A stretch of 46,146 bases of DNA from positions 1 through 46,146 of the forward strand of contig JAHJOG010000089.1 of the NCBI GenBank assembly GCA_018820395.1, read 5' to 3'. Positions 34,145 through 43,312 of the stretch are shown piece by piece. The notes beneath the pieces were generated by a model. It did no database searches, was not told the DNA's origin, and was given only the letters and a program-made list of their open reading frames with translations. The stretch's first letter is position 1, and every line of letters begins with the position of its first letter. Source of the DNA: Gammaproteobacteria bacterium (GTDB lineage: Bacteria > Pseudomonadota > Gammaproteobacteria > Burkholderiales > Burkholderiaceae_C). The position numbers were made by a program, and so were the translations under genes.

Positions 34145-35044
34145 GTGATTGACAGCAAATTCGGGACCTTGTGTCGGGTCCGACTTGCACGTATGGCGAA
34201 CATTTCGTTCGCGATGCTCCTAACCGCATGTGCAACACCCGTCTCCGACTTGAAATATCCCCGCATGGCCGTATCCGGCGGAGTCGGATCTACTACGCAG
34301 CCTGGACCTGGACGATTTCCGTCTCCCGAGTCTGCAAGCAGACCCGAAGGCACCTTCCCAGACCGCAAGGCACTCAGAAGCATCGGGCTCGGCATGACGA
34401 AGGACCAGGTGCGGAGTCTGCTTGGTTCACCACATTTCGACGAAGGCTTCTTCGGGGTCCGCGAGTGGAACTACATCTTTCACTTCAGGACCCAGGATGC
34501 TTCGAACCTGTTGACTTGCCAATATATGGTGCGGTTCGATGAACAGATGCGGACCATCGGGTCCTATTGGAAAGCTTCGGCCTGCGAAGACAAATCGGGA
34601 GTGTCGACGCCGAAGATCGTCGTCCGACCCCTTACCCCGCCGATCGTCGCGCTCCTTAAGCCTCAATCCATCCGCTTCGACACCGACCAGCTCTTCGGCG
34701 AACCGGGGGCGCGCCACACCGAACTGCTGCCACGCGCCGTTCGGCAGTTTGAACTCCTGGCGAGCGAAATCCTTCGCAACTTCGGCAAGACGGCCGAGGT
34801 TTCGGTGGTCGCTCGGGCGCATGGCGCAAATCGTGGCGATGAGCAGCAGACACAAACTGAACTCCGCACGATTCGCGATCTGCTGATTCGCCTAGGCATC
34901 GACGAATCGCGTATTCGAGTCGCGGTGGCGAAGAGCGGCACCTCCGCGCGTGCCTGCGCCGCCCAGGATGCTCGTGCGAACGCCGAGTGCAACTTGCCGG
35001 AACGCAGCGTCGAAATCGTTGTGGCAGGAGGCCGGGGATCATGA
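34145..35044 (+). CDS. Lipoprotein with BamE/SmpA-like and OmpA-like domains
   Basis: From the GTG at 34145 (GGAAGG upstream) the product is 299 aa. The signal has lipobox LTAC (Cys29); the ATG at 34193 is too close to it. A BamE/SmpA-type domain covers about 80-150: IGLGMTKDQVRSLLGSPHFD and REWNYIFHFRT. An OmpA-like C-terminal domain covers about 180-297: SIRFDTDQLFG, EVSVVARAHGANRGDEQQTQ and GIDESRIRVAVAKSG, the type that binds peptidoglycan. It is thus predicted to link outer membrane and wall. It heads a coupled operon (ATGA) with an atypical regulator and a DUF1266-like protein, across from a LysM sensor operon, suggesting an envelope-sensing theme. Confidence 0.85.
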   Translation: MIDSKFGTLCRVRLARMANISFAMLLTACATPVSDLKYPRMAVSGGVGSTTQPGPGRFPSPESASRPEGTFPDRKALRSIGLGMTKDQVRSLLGSPHFDEGFFGVREWNYIFHFRTQDASNLLTCQYMVRFDEQMRTIGSYWKASACEDKSGVSTPKIVVRPLTPPIVALLKPQSIRFDTDQLFGEPGARHTELLPRAVRQFELLASEILRNFGKTAEVSVVARAHGANRGDEQQTQTELRTIRDLLIRLGIDESRIRVAVAKSGTSARACAAQDARANAECNLPERSVEIVVAGGRGS

Positions 35045-35802
35045 ATCAGAATCCTTCATTGCGGCAAAGAATCGCCGTGGTCGATCCCACGCCGCGGACG
35101 AGGGAGCATGCCCGCCGCGCCATTCGCGGGCTGGGGCACACACCGGTGGTGTTTACCAGTGTTTCCGAGTTGCTGATGCTCGGAAAGGCACATCATCGCT
35201 ACGCACTGATGTGCTTCGGGGTCGGGCCCAACGAAGATGACGTGCGCGCGCTGGTCGAGCTTGGCAGGGCCGTCCTTGGTAGCGATATCCCCGTCATGTT
35301 CATCACCTCCGGCGGAAGCGCTCGAGCGCTAAAGGAGCTGGGCCGGGTGCGCCCCAACGAAACACTGATCACACCGAGTTCGTTCGCGGATGTTTACAAC
35401 GCCATGGAAGGATTCATGATCCGGAACGGCCTTCCACTGGCGGACGACGGCCTTGTGTGGGGACCTTATCGCTTCTATCCCGCCTGCGCCTTGGCAAATG
35501 TTTCCGGCACCGAAGTCTGGCTCGATTCCCCGGAGTTCGAACTTGCGCTCGAATTCTTTCACAACATCAATCGCCCACTGTCCTCGACTTGGCTAAGGGG
35601 CATGGTGCCGAAGATTCCTGCTCGCAGTTGGGCCCGCTGGCTTGACAGCAGGGTCGATCAACTTCGCCGAGAACTTGATCTCGGACCTTTGCAGCCACCC
35701 GAGCCACCAGGTGCGCACTGGGACAGCTACCGCCTTGCAAGCGTTTCACATAATCCACAGGCGACTGCGGGCTTTGCCATCGAGCGCTGCCTGCAATCGT
35801 GA
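35041..35802 (+). CDS. Degenerate response regulator lacking the phosphoacceptor Asp
   Basis: This 253-aa protein starts at an ATG overlapping the lipoprotein stop. The N-terminal half has a receiver fold: RIAVVDPTPRTREHARRAIR aligns with strand 1, keeping one acidic residue. Where the phosphorylated Asp is expected there is ALMCFGVGPNED, and the conserved Lys is replaced in TLITPSSFADVY. The Thr-containing strand (PVMFITSGGS) remains. The C-terminal half resembles an eroded OmpR winged helix (FELALEFFHNINRPLSSTWL, WLDSRVDQLRRELDLGP). It is likely phosphorylation-independent: an anti-regulator, dimer partner of the neighbouring OmpR-type protein, or protein-interaction module. Confidence 0.8.
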   Translation: MNQNPSLRQRIAVVDPTPRTREHARRAIRGLGHTPVVFTSVSELLMLGKAHHRYALMCFGVGPNEDDVRALVELGRAVLGSDIPVMFITSGGSARALKELGRVRPNETLITPSSFADVYNAMEGFMIRNGLPLADDGLVWGPYRFYPACALANVSGTEVWLDSPEFELALEFFHNINRPLSSTWLRGMVPKIPARSWARWLDSRVDQLRRELDLGPLQPPEPPGAHWDSYRLASVSHNPQATAGFAIERCLQS

Positions 35803-36647
35803 TTTCAGAGATCTCTTTCATGCCTTCCTGGATCGTTCCCGCCTCTATCTGCCTAGTGCTCTACTGCATCGTCTTTAGGCCGCGGCCTCAACGTCGCTTG
35901 GACGCTTGGGCGAGGCAGACCCGCTTCCGACCGACCGAGCAGATCTCACCGAACGAGCTTTTCGGGTGCCTCCTGAGCGGCAAGCTCGCAGTCCTCGAAA
36001 GAGACGACTTCTCTCAACTTGCCAGTGCATTGCCCGCCATGCGCGCCCGTCGTCTGCTTCAACAGTATTGGGGAGTTGCGTCCAAGATGGACTGCGAGCG
36101 CGTCGTCGATCGGCGCATGAAGCGTCTAGGAGAATGCTGTGCGGGCGAAGAGGCCGCCTACCTGGGGTGGCGTGATGGCGTTCAAATCGCCACCGAAGAG
36201 TATCGGGCGCTCGCCAATGCGTGCTGGTTTCTGGTGAACGAGGGCAGCGTCGTCGATCTATCGAGCATTCGGCGCATCTGCTCGGCGCCACTGGCCTGCG
36301 ATATCGAACAGACCGCCTACCTTGTGCGCCTGGGCCTCTCCGTTGGTTTTCTTGAACGTGAGCAGGCCCTGCTTGTCCTTCGTGAACTGAGCGACCGAGC
36401 ACGCGGCGGCTTTCAGAGTTGGGAGGACTATTCGCTCGCCGCGTTGATCGGTATGGCGGTCAGAACGCGAGACGAACTCACGGACGATGAAGAATGGCGG
36501 CACATCGCTCGAAGCCACCGCGTCTTTCTGTCCGGCCAGCAGGCGGCTTTTTCCCTGGCTGCAGGATGGTCCGGACGCCAAGCGCCGGCCGCGTCGGCCC
36601 AAGCCGGCGAAGAAGAGCTGGCGCCGATGAGCGCTGCGGCCAGCTAG
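35799..36647 (+). CDS. DUF1266-like membrane-anchored protein
   Basis: It starts at GTG 35799 (GTGA overlap with the previous stop); an ATG at 35820 is the alternative. The 282-aa product has one N-terminal transmembrane segment (WIVPASICLVLYCIVF) and a cytoplasmic domain with DUF1266 features: LQQYWGVASKMDCERVVDR, TAYLVRLGLSVGFLEREQAL and FQSWEDYSLAALIGMAVRTR. DUF1266 proteins are of unknown function, sometimes near toxin or envelope genes. It closes the lipoprotein operon and abuts the stop of the converging DUF1488 gene without a gap. Confidence 0.7.
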   Translation: MISEISFMPSWIVPASICLVLYCIVFRPRPQRRLDAWARQTRFRPTEQISPNELFGCLLSGKLAVLERDDFSQLASALPAMRARRLLQQYWGVASKMDCERVVDRRMKRLGECCAGEEAAYLGWRDGVQIATEEYRALANACWFLVNEGSVVDLSSIRRICSAPLACDIEQTAYLVRLGLSVGFLEREQALLVLRELSDRARGGFQSWEDYSLAALIGMAVRTRDELTDDEEWRHIARSHRVFLSGQQAAFSLAAGWSGRQAPAASAQAGEEELAPMSAAAS

Positions 36648-36920
36648 TCAGAAATCCTCGGAGTGCAGGCAGATGGCCTGCATGGGGTTCTCTCGATAGC
36701 GGGCCGTCGCCGTGGCGTCGATCCAGTCGGCGTTCTCAGCGTAAGCCTTGACGAGCGCCGAGCCACCGGCGGTCGCTCGAAAACGCGTGTGCAGAGCACG
36801 CTCGTCGATGCTTGCAAGGATGCGGGCACCGTCATACCCATCGGGATAAATGGCAAACTGGACTCTGCCGGTGGACGGATGAAACGTAGCTTCTGATGGC
36901 ATAGGAACTTTCGTGTTCAT
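36648..36920 (-). CDS. DUF1488 family small protein
   Basis: Counted from MNTKVPMPSEATFHPSTGRV, the product is 90 aa, matching the usual size of this small family. Features are VQFAIYPDGYDGARILASID and ERALHTRFRA near the middle and DWIDATATARYRENP near the end. A longer in-frame ATG at 37046 would add 42 poorly coding residues. No function is known. It is divergent from the secreted-protein gene. Confidence 0.7.
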   Translation of the reverse strand: MNTKVPMPSEATFHPSTGRVQFAIYPDGYDGARILASIDERALHTRFRATAGGSALVKAYAENADWIDATATARYRENPMQAICLHSEDF

Positions 36921-37119
36921 TTGCGCCAGTATCTTGTATCCGAAGGTTTCACAACATTGGCCTGATGGTGTATGACCGTCATGGTTTGTGAAGCATTTCT
37001 CGTTCTTCACGGCGGAAAGGGCCTCGGTGCCACCGCGCGATTCCAACGGTACGTTGAACTTCGCGTTGCGAGAGCGAATCGCACCGGCTCAACCCTGCCG
37101 CTCGGCCAAATCCATCTCC

Positions 37120-37638
37120 ATGTTTTGCTTCCTCCGACGCACTCTGATTCACGCATTGGGGGCGCTATGGCTCTCGCTTATCGCCTTGTCTTCCCATGCC
37201 CAGGCGCTGCCACCTGGGGTGAGCCTGGGGATGAGCGCGCGCGAACTTGAGGCCGCCGTGCCCGACCTCGAACGAGTGGCCAGGCCGCCTCGGCTCGCTG
37301 GCGGGCTCAGCGGAAAGTGGCGGTCGCCGTCCATGACGCTGGGCGGATTGAACTTCGAGCCGATCTATTACCTCGCTGGCGATCGCCTTCGGCGGATCGA
37401 ATGGGTGGCGGTCGCAGAGGATCAGCCCGAGGTTGCCGACGCGGCCTTCGGCGACATCGTCCAGTGGGGGCGCAGCGCTTTCGGCCCCGAGCTTGCGTCG
37501 AACGATCCCGGCACGGCCTACGCGGCCTGGGTCGATGGCGACACCGACGTCTACGCGCAGCGCACGGGCGGAACAGCCCGGCCGACCGTGCGCCTGGTCT
37601 ACAGGCTGCGGCAGGTCAAGGACGCCAGCGAACTCTGA
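37120..37638 (+). CDS. Predicted secreted protein of unknown function
   Basis: This 172-aa protein has a signal peptide MFCFLRRTLIHALGALWLSL with cleavage after SHAQA. The mature domain (PPGVSLGMSARELEAAVPDL, GGLNFEPIYYLAGDRLRRIE, RLVYRLRQVKD) resembles in pattern small periplasmic proteins that begin with a G-M-s-x-x-e-l motif, but I cannot name a family. The ribosome-binding site is weak. An in-frame ATG upstream at 36988 would place the signal sequence internally and is less likely. It converges on ureG with a nine-base gap. Confidence 0.7.
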   Translation: MFCFLRRTLIHALGALWLSLIALSSHAQALPPGVSLGMSARELEAAVPDLERVARPPRLAGGLSGKWRSPSMTLGGLNFEPIYYLAGDRLRRIEWVAVAEDQPEVADAAFGDIVQWGRSAFGPELASNDPGTAYAAWVDGDTDVYAQRTGGTARPTVRLVYRLRQVKDASEL

Positions 37639-37647
37639 CCGGCACGT

Positions 37648-38298
37648 TCAGGCAGAGCCGAGCATGCCGCGCTCTTCGATGAAAGACACCACCTCCGCGA
37701 GTCCGGTTCGCGTCTTGAGGTTGGTCATCACATAGGGGCGCTGCTTGCGCATGCGTTTTGTGTCCGCTTCCATCACACCGAGATCGGCGCCGACGTAGGG
37801 GGCCAGGTCGGTCTTGTTGATGACGAACAGGTCGCTCTTGGTGATGCCCGGTCCGCCCTTGCGCGGGATCTTCTCGCCTGCGGCCACGTCGATCACGTAG
37901 ATCGTCAGGTCGCTCAGCTCGGGGCTGAAAGTGGCCGCCAGGTTGTCGCCGCCGCTCTCGACGAACACGATGTCGGCATCGGGGAATTCCTTGAGCATGC
38001 GATCGATGGCTTCGAGATTGATCGAGGCGTCCTCGCGAATGGCAGTGTGCGGGCAGCCGCCGGTTTCGACGCCCATGATGCGCTCGGCCGCCAGGGCGCC
38101 TGCGACCGTGAGCAGGCGCTGGTCTTCCTTGGTGTAGATGTCGTTGGTGATCGCCACCAGGTCGTACTTGTCGCGCATGGCCTTGCAGAGCATCTCGAGG
38201 AGCGTCGTCTTGCCCGAACCGACAGGCCCTCCGATGCCCACGCGCAACGGCGGCAGCTTCTTAGTGCGATGGGCGATGTGGTGCAGGGCAGAGGACAT
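37648..38298 (-). CDS. ureG: Urease accessory GTPase UreG
   Basis: This 216-aa SIMIBI-class GTPase supplies GTP-dependent nickel delivery to urease as part of the UreDFG complex. The P-loop is [19 protein letters not shown]. The nickel/zinc Cys-Pro-His motif is in [20 protein letters not shown], the Walker B-type region in [20 protein letters not shown] and the guanine motif in [13 protein letters not shown]. It is the last gene of the urease operon, nine bases after ureF. Confidence 0.98.
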   Translation of the reverse strand: MSSALHHIAHRTKKLPPLRVGIGGPVGSGKTTLLEMLCKAMRDKYDLVAITNDIYTKEDQRLLTVAGALAAERIMGVETGGCPHTAIREDASINLEAIDRMLKEFPDADIVFVESGGDNLAATFSPELSDLTIYVIDVAAGEKIPRKGGPGITKSDLFVINKTDLAPYVGADLGVMEADTKRMRKQRPYVMTNLKTRTGLAEVVSFIEERGMLGSA

Positions 38299-38307
38299 GG
38301 TTGGGCT

Positions 38308-39003
38308 TCAGCTTCGGAAGAGGCGGGAATACTGCGTTTCGTGTCGTGCCGAATAGATTGCAAGCATCGGTGTGAACGCCTGCCGGTCGTGATCGGCCTG
38401 TGCAATTGTGAAATCGATCGCGGCGGGAATTTCCTCTGCCAGCCGCGCCAACATTCTTTGGCCGGCGCTCTGACCAAGCGGCACCGATTTCACTGCGGCG
38501 CCGATCATGTTTTCGGCCCAGCCGAAGGCGAAGGCCAGGCAGCTATCGCGGGCGCTGGCCTGCGTGCGGCTGGCCGCGAAGGCGAAGGCCACTGGGTAAG
38601 TGACGGTCTGGGCCAATCCATCGAACTGGGCGGCGACGTCGTCGTGATGCAGCTTCAGCCATTCGACGAAGGAGCGGCCCATCTGCTCCGTTTGAAGCCG
38701 GAATTCGGAAGATTCGCGCGTGTGCTGCACCCAGGCGTTGAGGGCCGCGATGCGCGTGGCGTCGGCGCTCCGCCAGGCGGCGATCGATTGCGCCACCACA
38801 GGAAGATCGCTGCGTGCGAGACCGAGGTGCAGTTGGTCGACGATCCAGTCGCAGGCGCGCTCTTCGTTGTCGAGGCCGCCCCATTCGACGCCGGCCTCGA
38901 AGCCTTCGGAATAGGAAAAGCCGCCGATCGGCAAGGCCGGCGATGCGAGCCAGATCAGCTGCAGAAGGCTGGCGGCTGGCAACGCGCCTGGGACATCGGT
39001 CAT
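38308..39003 (-). CDS. ureF: Urease accessory protein UreF
   Basis: This 231-aa all-helical protein binds UreD and UreG in the nickel-insertion complex and gates GTPase activity. Family features are [30 protein letters not shown] and [20 protein letters not shown], with the conserved C-terminal RLFRS. Its ATG overlaps the ureE stop (ATGA). Confidence 0.97.
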   Translation of the reverse strand: MTDVPGALPAASLLQLIWLASPALPIGGFSYSEGFEAGVEWGGLDNEERACDWIVDQLHLGLARSDLPVVAQSIAAWRSADATRIAALNAWVQHTRESSEFRLQTEQMGRSFVEWLKLHHDDVAAQFDGLAQTVTYPVAFAFAASRTQASARDSCLAFAFGWAENMIGAAVKSVPLGQSAGQRMLARLAEEIPAAIDFTIAQADHDRQAFTPMLAIYSARHETQYSRLFRS

Positions 39004-39641
39004 CGATGCGCGTGGTCGTGAGAGTGACCGTGTTCGTGTTCGTGTGAAGGCTCGGCGTCCGGCCCGCCGCCATAGGCGTTCGGATGGAGCACGGGTCCGA
39101 CGGGCGCTGCGCCATGCGCATGCGATTCCGAATGCACGTGTGCGTGCCGATCGCCGTGGTCGTGATCGTGACCATGACCGACACCCTGCGTGCCATACGC
39201 CCCCCCTTCGGGCTCGAACGCCTCGTCGGCTTCGCGCACGATCAGGTGCATCGAGCGCAACATGGCGGCCAGCACGTGGTCGGGCTCGATCTTCAGATGG
39301 TCGGGCTTCAGCTCGATCGGCACGTGCCGGTTGCCCAGGTGGTAGGCGGCGCGCATCAGGTCGAAAGGGGAGCCGTGTTGCGCGCAGTGCGTGATGACCA
39401 GCACGGGTTGAGGCGCCGCGATCACTCGGATCAGCGAGCCGTCCTCTGCCACCAGCACGTCACCGCCGCGCACGGCCGTGCCGCGCGGCAGGAACACGCC
39501 GATTCGCCGGCCCTCGGAGTCGACAGCGTCGAAGCGGCTTTTCTGGCGAACGTCCCAGTCGAGTTCGACCGTGGCAGCGCGCTTAAGCAGCACGGCGGCG
39601 AGGCCGCCACCCTGGGACATCAGTTTGTTGGCGTTAAGCAT
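39000..39641 (-). CDS. ureE: Urease accessory nickel chaperone UreE with a His-rich tail
   Basis: This 213-aa protein has an N-terminal peptide-binding domain ([39 protein letters not shown]) and a metal-binding domain with [20 protein letters not shown]. The C-terminal tail of about 60 residues is packed with His ([34 protein letters not shown]), giving many Ni sites. The tail is longer than that of many homologues. It passes nickel to UreG. It is 93 nt downstream of an inserted GNAT gene. Confidence 0.97.
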   Translation of the reverse strand: MLNANKLMSQGGGLAAVLLKRAATVELDWDVRQKSRFDAVDSEGRRIGVFLPRGTAVRGGDVLVAEDGSLIRVIAAPQPVLVITHCAQHGSPFDLMRAAYHLGNRHVPIELKPDHLKIEPDHVLAAMLRSMHLIVREADEAFEPEGGAYGTQGVGHGHDHDHGDRHAHVHSESHAHGAAPVGPVLHPNAYGGGPDAEPSHEHEHGHSHDHAHR

Positions 39642-39734
39642 GAGAGGCTTGGGAGTGCGATCGGTATTGTCGATCGTAAGGGCGGGTGTGGAGATCGGCG
39701 CCGGCTCGCGCCGCGCCGGTGCGGCCGCGGTCGG

Positions 39735-40214
39735 TCAGAGCGCGAGCGTCATGAAGTGGCTGGTTGGGTCGTCGTTGTAGCCGCCAAACGGTGCGCAGCC
39801 CCGAAACCCATGTCTTTCGTACAGCGCTCGCGCTGGCGCAAAGAAGGGCTGGCTGCCTGTTTCCAGGCTCAGCCGTACAAAGCCCGATGCCTGCGCTTCG
39901 GCGATCATGTGTTTCAACATCCTCCCGCCGATGCCTTGGCCGCGCAGCGCAGCGGCCGTGCGCATCGACTTCAGTTCGGCATGCCCGCCATCGAGACGTT
40001 TCAAGGCGGCCGTCGCCGACAAGACAGCGCCCGACGGCAGTTCGAGCCACGCGCTCCAGAAGCGGATGTCCGGGTGGCGGAGGGCCTCCAGCCCCAGCGC
40101 GTACACGCTCTCTGGCGGCGAGACGCGCCGCATGTCGACCAGGTGTTCCTCGAGAAACGCCGTGATGCGCGGGTCATGCAGTGGGTCCAGACGGATGCGC
40201 AAGGCTGGTGGCAT
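39735..40214 (-). CDS. GNAT family N-acetyltransferase inside the urease operon
   Basis: This 159-aa protein starts at MPPALRIRLDPLHDPRITAF. The acetyl-CoA binding motif is MRTAAALRGQGIGGRMLKHM (R/QxxGxG/A), followed by AQASGFVRLSLETGSQPFFA and ALYERHGFRGCAPFGGY, the pattern of PhnO/YhbS-like small-molecule acetyltransferases. It lies 16 nt after ureC and before ureE on the same strand, so it is co-transcribed. The substrate is unknown and no link to nickel maturation is established. Confidence 0.93.
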   Translation of the reverse strand: MPPALRIRLDPLHDPRITAFLEEHLVDMRRVSPPESVYALGLEALRHPDIRFWSAWLELPSGAVLSATAALKRLDGGHAELKSMRTAAALRGQGIGGRMLKHMIAEAQASGFVRLSLETGSQPFFAPARALYERHGFRGCAPFGGYNDDPTSHFMTLAL

Positions 40215-40230
40215 TGGCTTTGAACAGGAC

Positions 40231-41948
<1,718 letters not shown>

Positions 41949-41949
<1 letters not shown>

Positions 41950-42254
41950 CAGAGCTTTCCTTGCACCAGGCCGCGAAAGCCGAAGACCACGCGATCGCCG
42001 GCATAGTCCACCAGTTCGACCGTGCGCTGCTGGCCGGGTTCGAAGCGCACCGCCGTACCCGACGCGATGTTCAGCCGCATGCCGCGCGCTGCCTCGCGAT
42101 CGAAGCTCAAGGCGCCGTTGGTTTCGGCGAAGTGGTAGTGCGATCCCACCTGGATGGGCCGGTCGGCGCTGTTCTGCACCACCACCGACAGCGTGCGCCG
42201 GCCGGGGTTGAGTGCATGGTCGCCCTCGTCCGTGATGAGTTCGCCGGGCACCAT
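41949..42254 (-). CDS. ureB: Urease beta subunit UreB
   Basis: Counted from [20 protein letters not shown], the product is 101 aa, the normal length. [20 protein letters not shown], then [20 protein letters not shown], is diagnostic. It packs on UreC and UreA in the (UreABC)3 enzyme. It follows ureJ by two bases. Confidence 0.98.
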
Positions 42255-42256
42255 GC

Positions 42257-42865
42257 TCAGGCCATCCGGGTGAGCAGGACCACGCCGAACAGAGCGACCG
42301 CACCGCCCGCCGCGCGCGCGATGAGCGCGCCGCGCCAACGGGGCAGGCTGCCCAGGGCCACGCCGGCCAAGTGCAGTGACACCGTGGCGAGCAGCATGCC
42401 GGCGAGCGCAGCCAGCGCGGCGCCGGTGCCGTCACCCGAGAGCTCGTATCCGTGCGCCGCGCCGTGGAACACCGCGAACGCGCCCACGAGCACCGCGGCC
42501 GCAAGCGCCGGGAGGCGAAGCCGGGCGGCCGCCAACAGACCGATCACCAGCAGCGACGCCGCGATCGCCGGTTCGACCGCAGGCAGTTGCAGGCCAGCGA
42601 GCCCGAGCAGCGCGCCCGCCAGCAGCATCGACGCAAAGCCGAGCGGCGCCCAGAGCAGGTCGCGTGCGCGACGCGCCGCGAGTGCGCTCCAGAGTCCGAC
42701 GCCGAGCATCGCGGCCAGGTGATCCATGCCAGTGAACGGGTGCAGAAAACCTTGCACGAAACCGGCCGCATGATGGGCCGCACCGTCGACCCCCACGTGC
42801 GCGGACGCCGCGAAGGGAAGGGCCGTGGCGGCCACGGCAAGAAAGATCGATCGGCTCAGGCGCAT
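42257..42865 (-). CDS. ureJ: HupE/UreJ family nickel permease-like protein
   Basis: This 202-aa membrane protein has a leader [20 protein letters not shown] (cleavage after ASA) followed by [20 protein letters not shown] and [17 protein letters not shown], the family signature with metal-binding His and Asp. A late [14 protein letters not shown] segment follows, with about six hydrophobic helices in total. HupE/UreJ proteins import nickel for hydrogenase or urease. Its position between ureA and ureB is common in Burkholderiales. GGAGA lies eight bases before the ATG. Confidence 0.95.
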   Translation of the reverse strand: MRLSRSIFLAVAATALPFAASAHVGVDGAAHHAAGFVQGFLHPFTGMDHLAAMLGVGLWSALAARRARDLLWAPLGFASMLLAGALLGLAGLQLPAVEPAIAASLLVIGLLAAARLRLPALAAAVLVGAFAVFHGAAHGYELSGDGTGAALAALAGMLLATVSLHLAGVALGSLPRWRGALIARAAGGAVALFGVVLLTRMA

Positions 42866-42918
42866 GGTTGGGTCTCCGTGGAAGAGCTTGGAAGAGCGTG
42901 GAAGAGGGGGCGTGGGGG

Positions 42919-43221
42919 TCAGACGATGGGCTGGTGGACCGTGACCAGCTTGGTGCCGTCCGGAAAGGTGGCTTCGACCTGAATGTCGGGGATCATCTCG
43001 GCGATGCCGTCCATGACGTCGGCCCGCGTGAGCACGCTGCGGCCTTCGCTCATGAGGGCGGCCACGCTCTTGCCGTCGCGCGCGCCTTCCATCACGGCGG
43101 CCGAGATCAGCGCCACGGCCTCGGGGTAGTTGAGCTTGAGGCCACGCGCCCGACGGCGCTCGGCCAGCAGGGCGGCCGTGAAGATCAGCAGCTTGTCCTT
43201 TTCGCGCGGGGTCAGTTCCAT
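42919..43221 (-). CDS. ureA: Urease gamma subunit UreA
   Basis: This 100-aa protein has the typical sequence [40 protein letters not shown] and [20 protein letters not shown]. It is the first urease gene; ureD, which in related bacteria normally precedes it, is not here. The upstream space to the divergent permease-kinase gene is only about 90 bases and must contain the urease promoter. Confidence 0.98.
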   Translation of the reverse strand: MELTPREKDKLLIFTAALLAERRRARGLKLNYPEAVALISAAVMEGARDGKSVAALMSEGRSVLTRADVMDGIAEMIPDIQVEATFPDGTKLVTVHQPIV

Positions 43222-43312
43222 GGGCAGGGCGTCGGTTGGATCGGAATGGCGTCACGCCGTACAGCTGCATTGCAACACTCGTGCCGTGGCACGGAATCTG
43301 CACCGTCACGAT

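Noticed and set aside
43265-43274. CTGCATTGCA upstream of ureA, matching the core of the twin operator at 9643 and 9740
   Set aside because: Only ten bases match and the outer palindrome arms are absent. Chance similarity is likely, and urease is not expected in that regulon.
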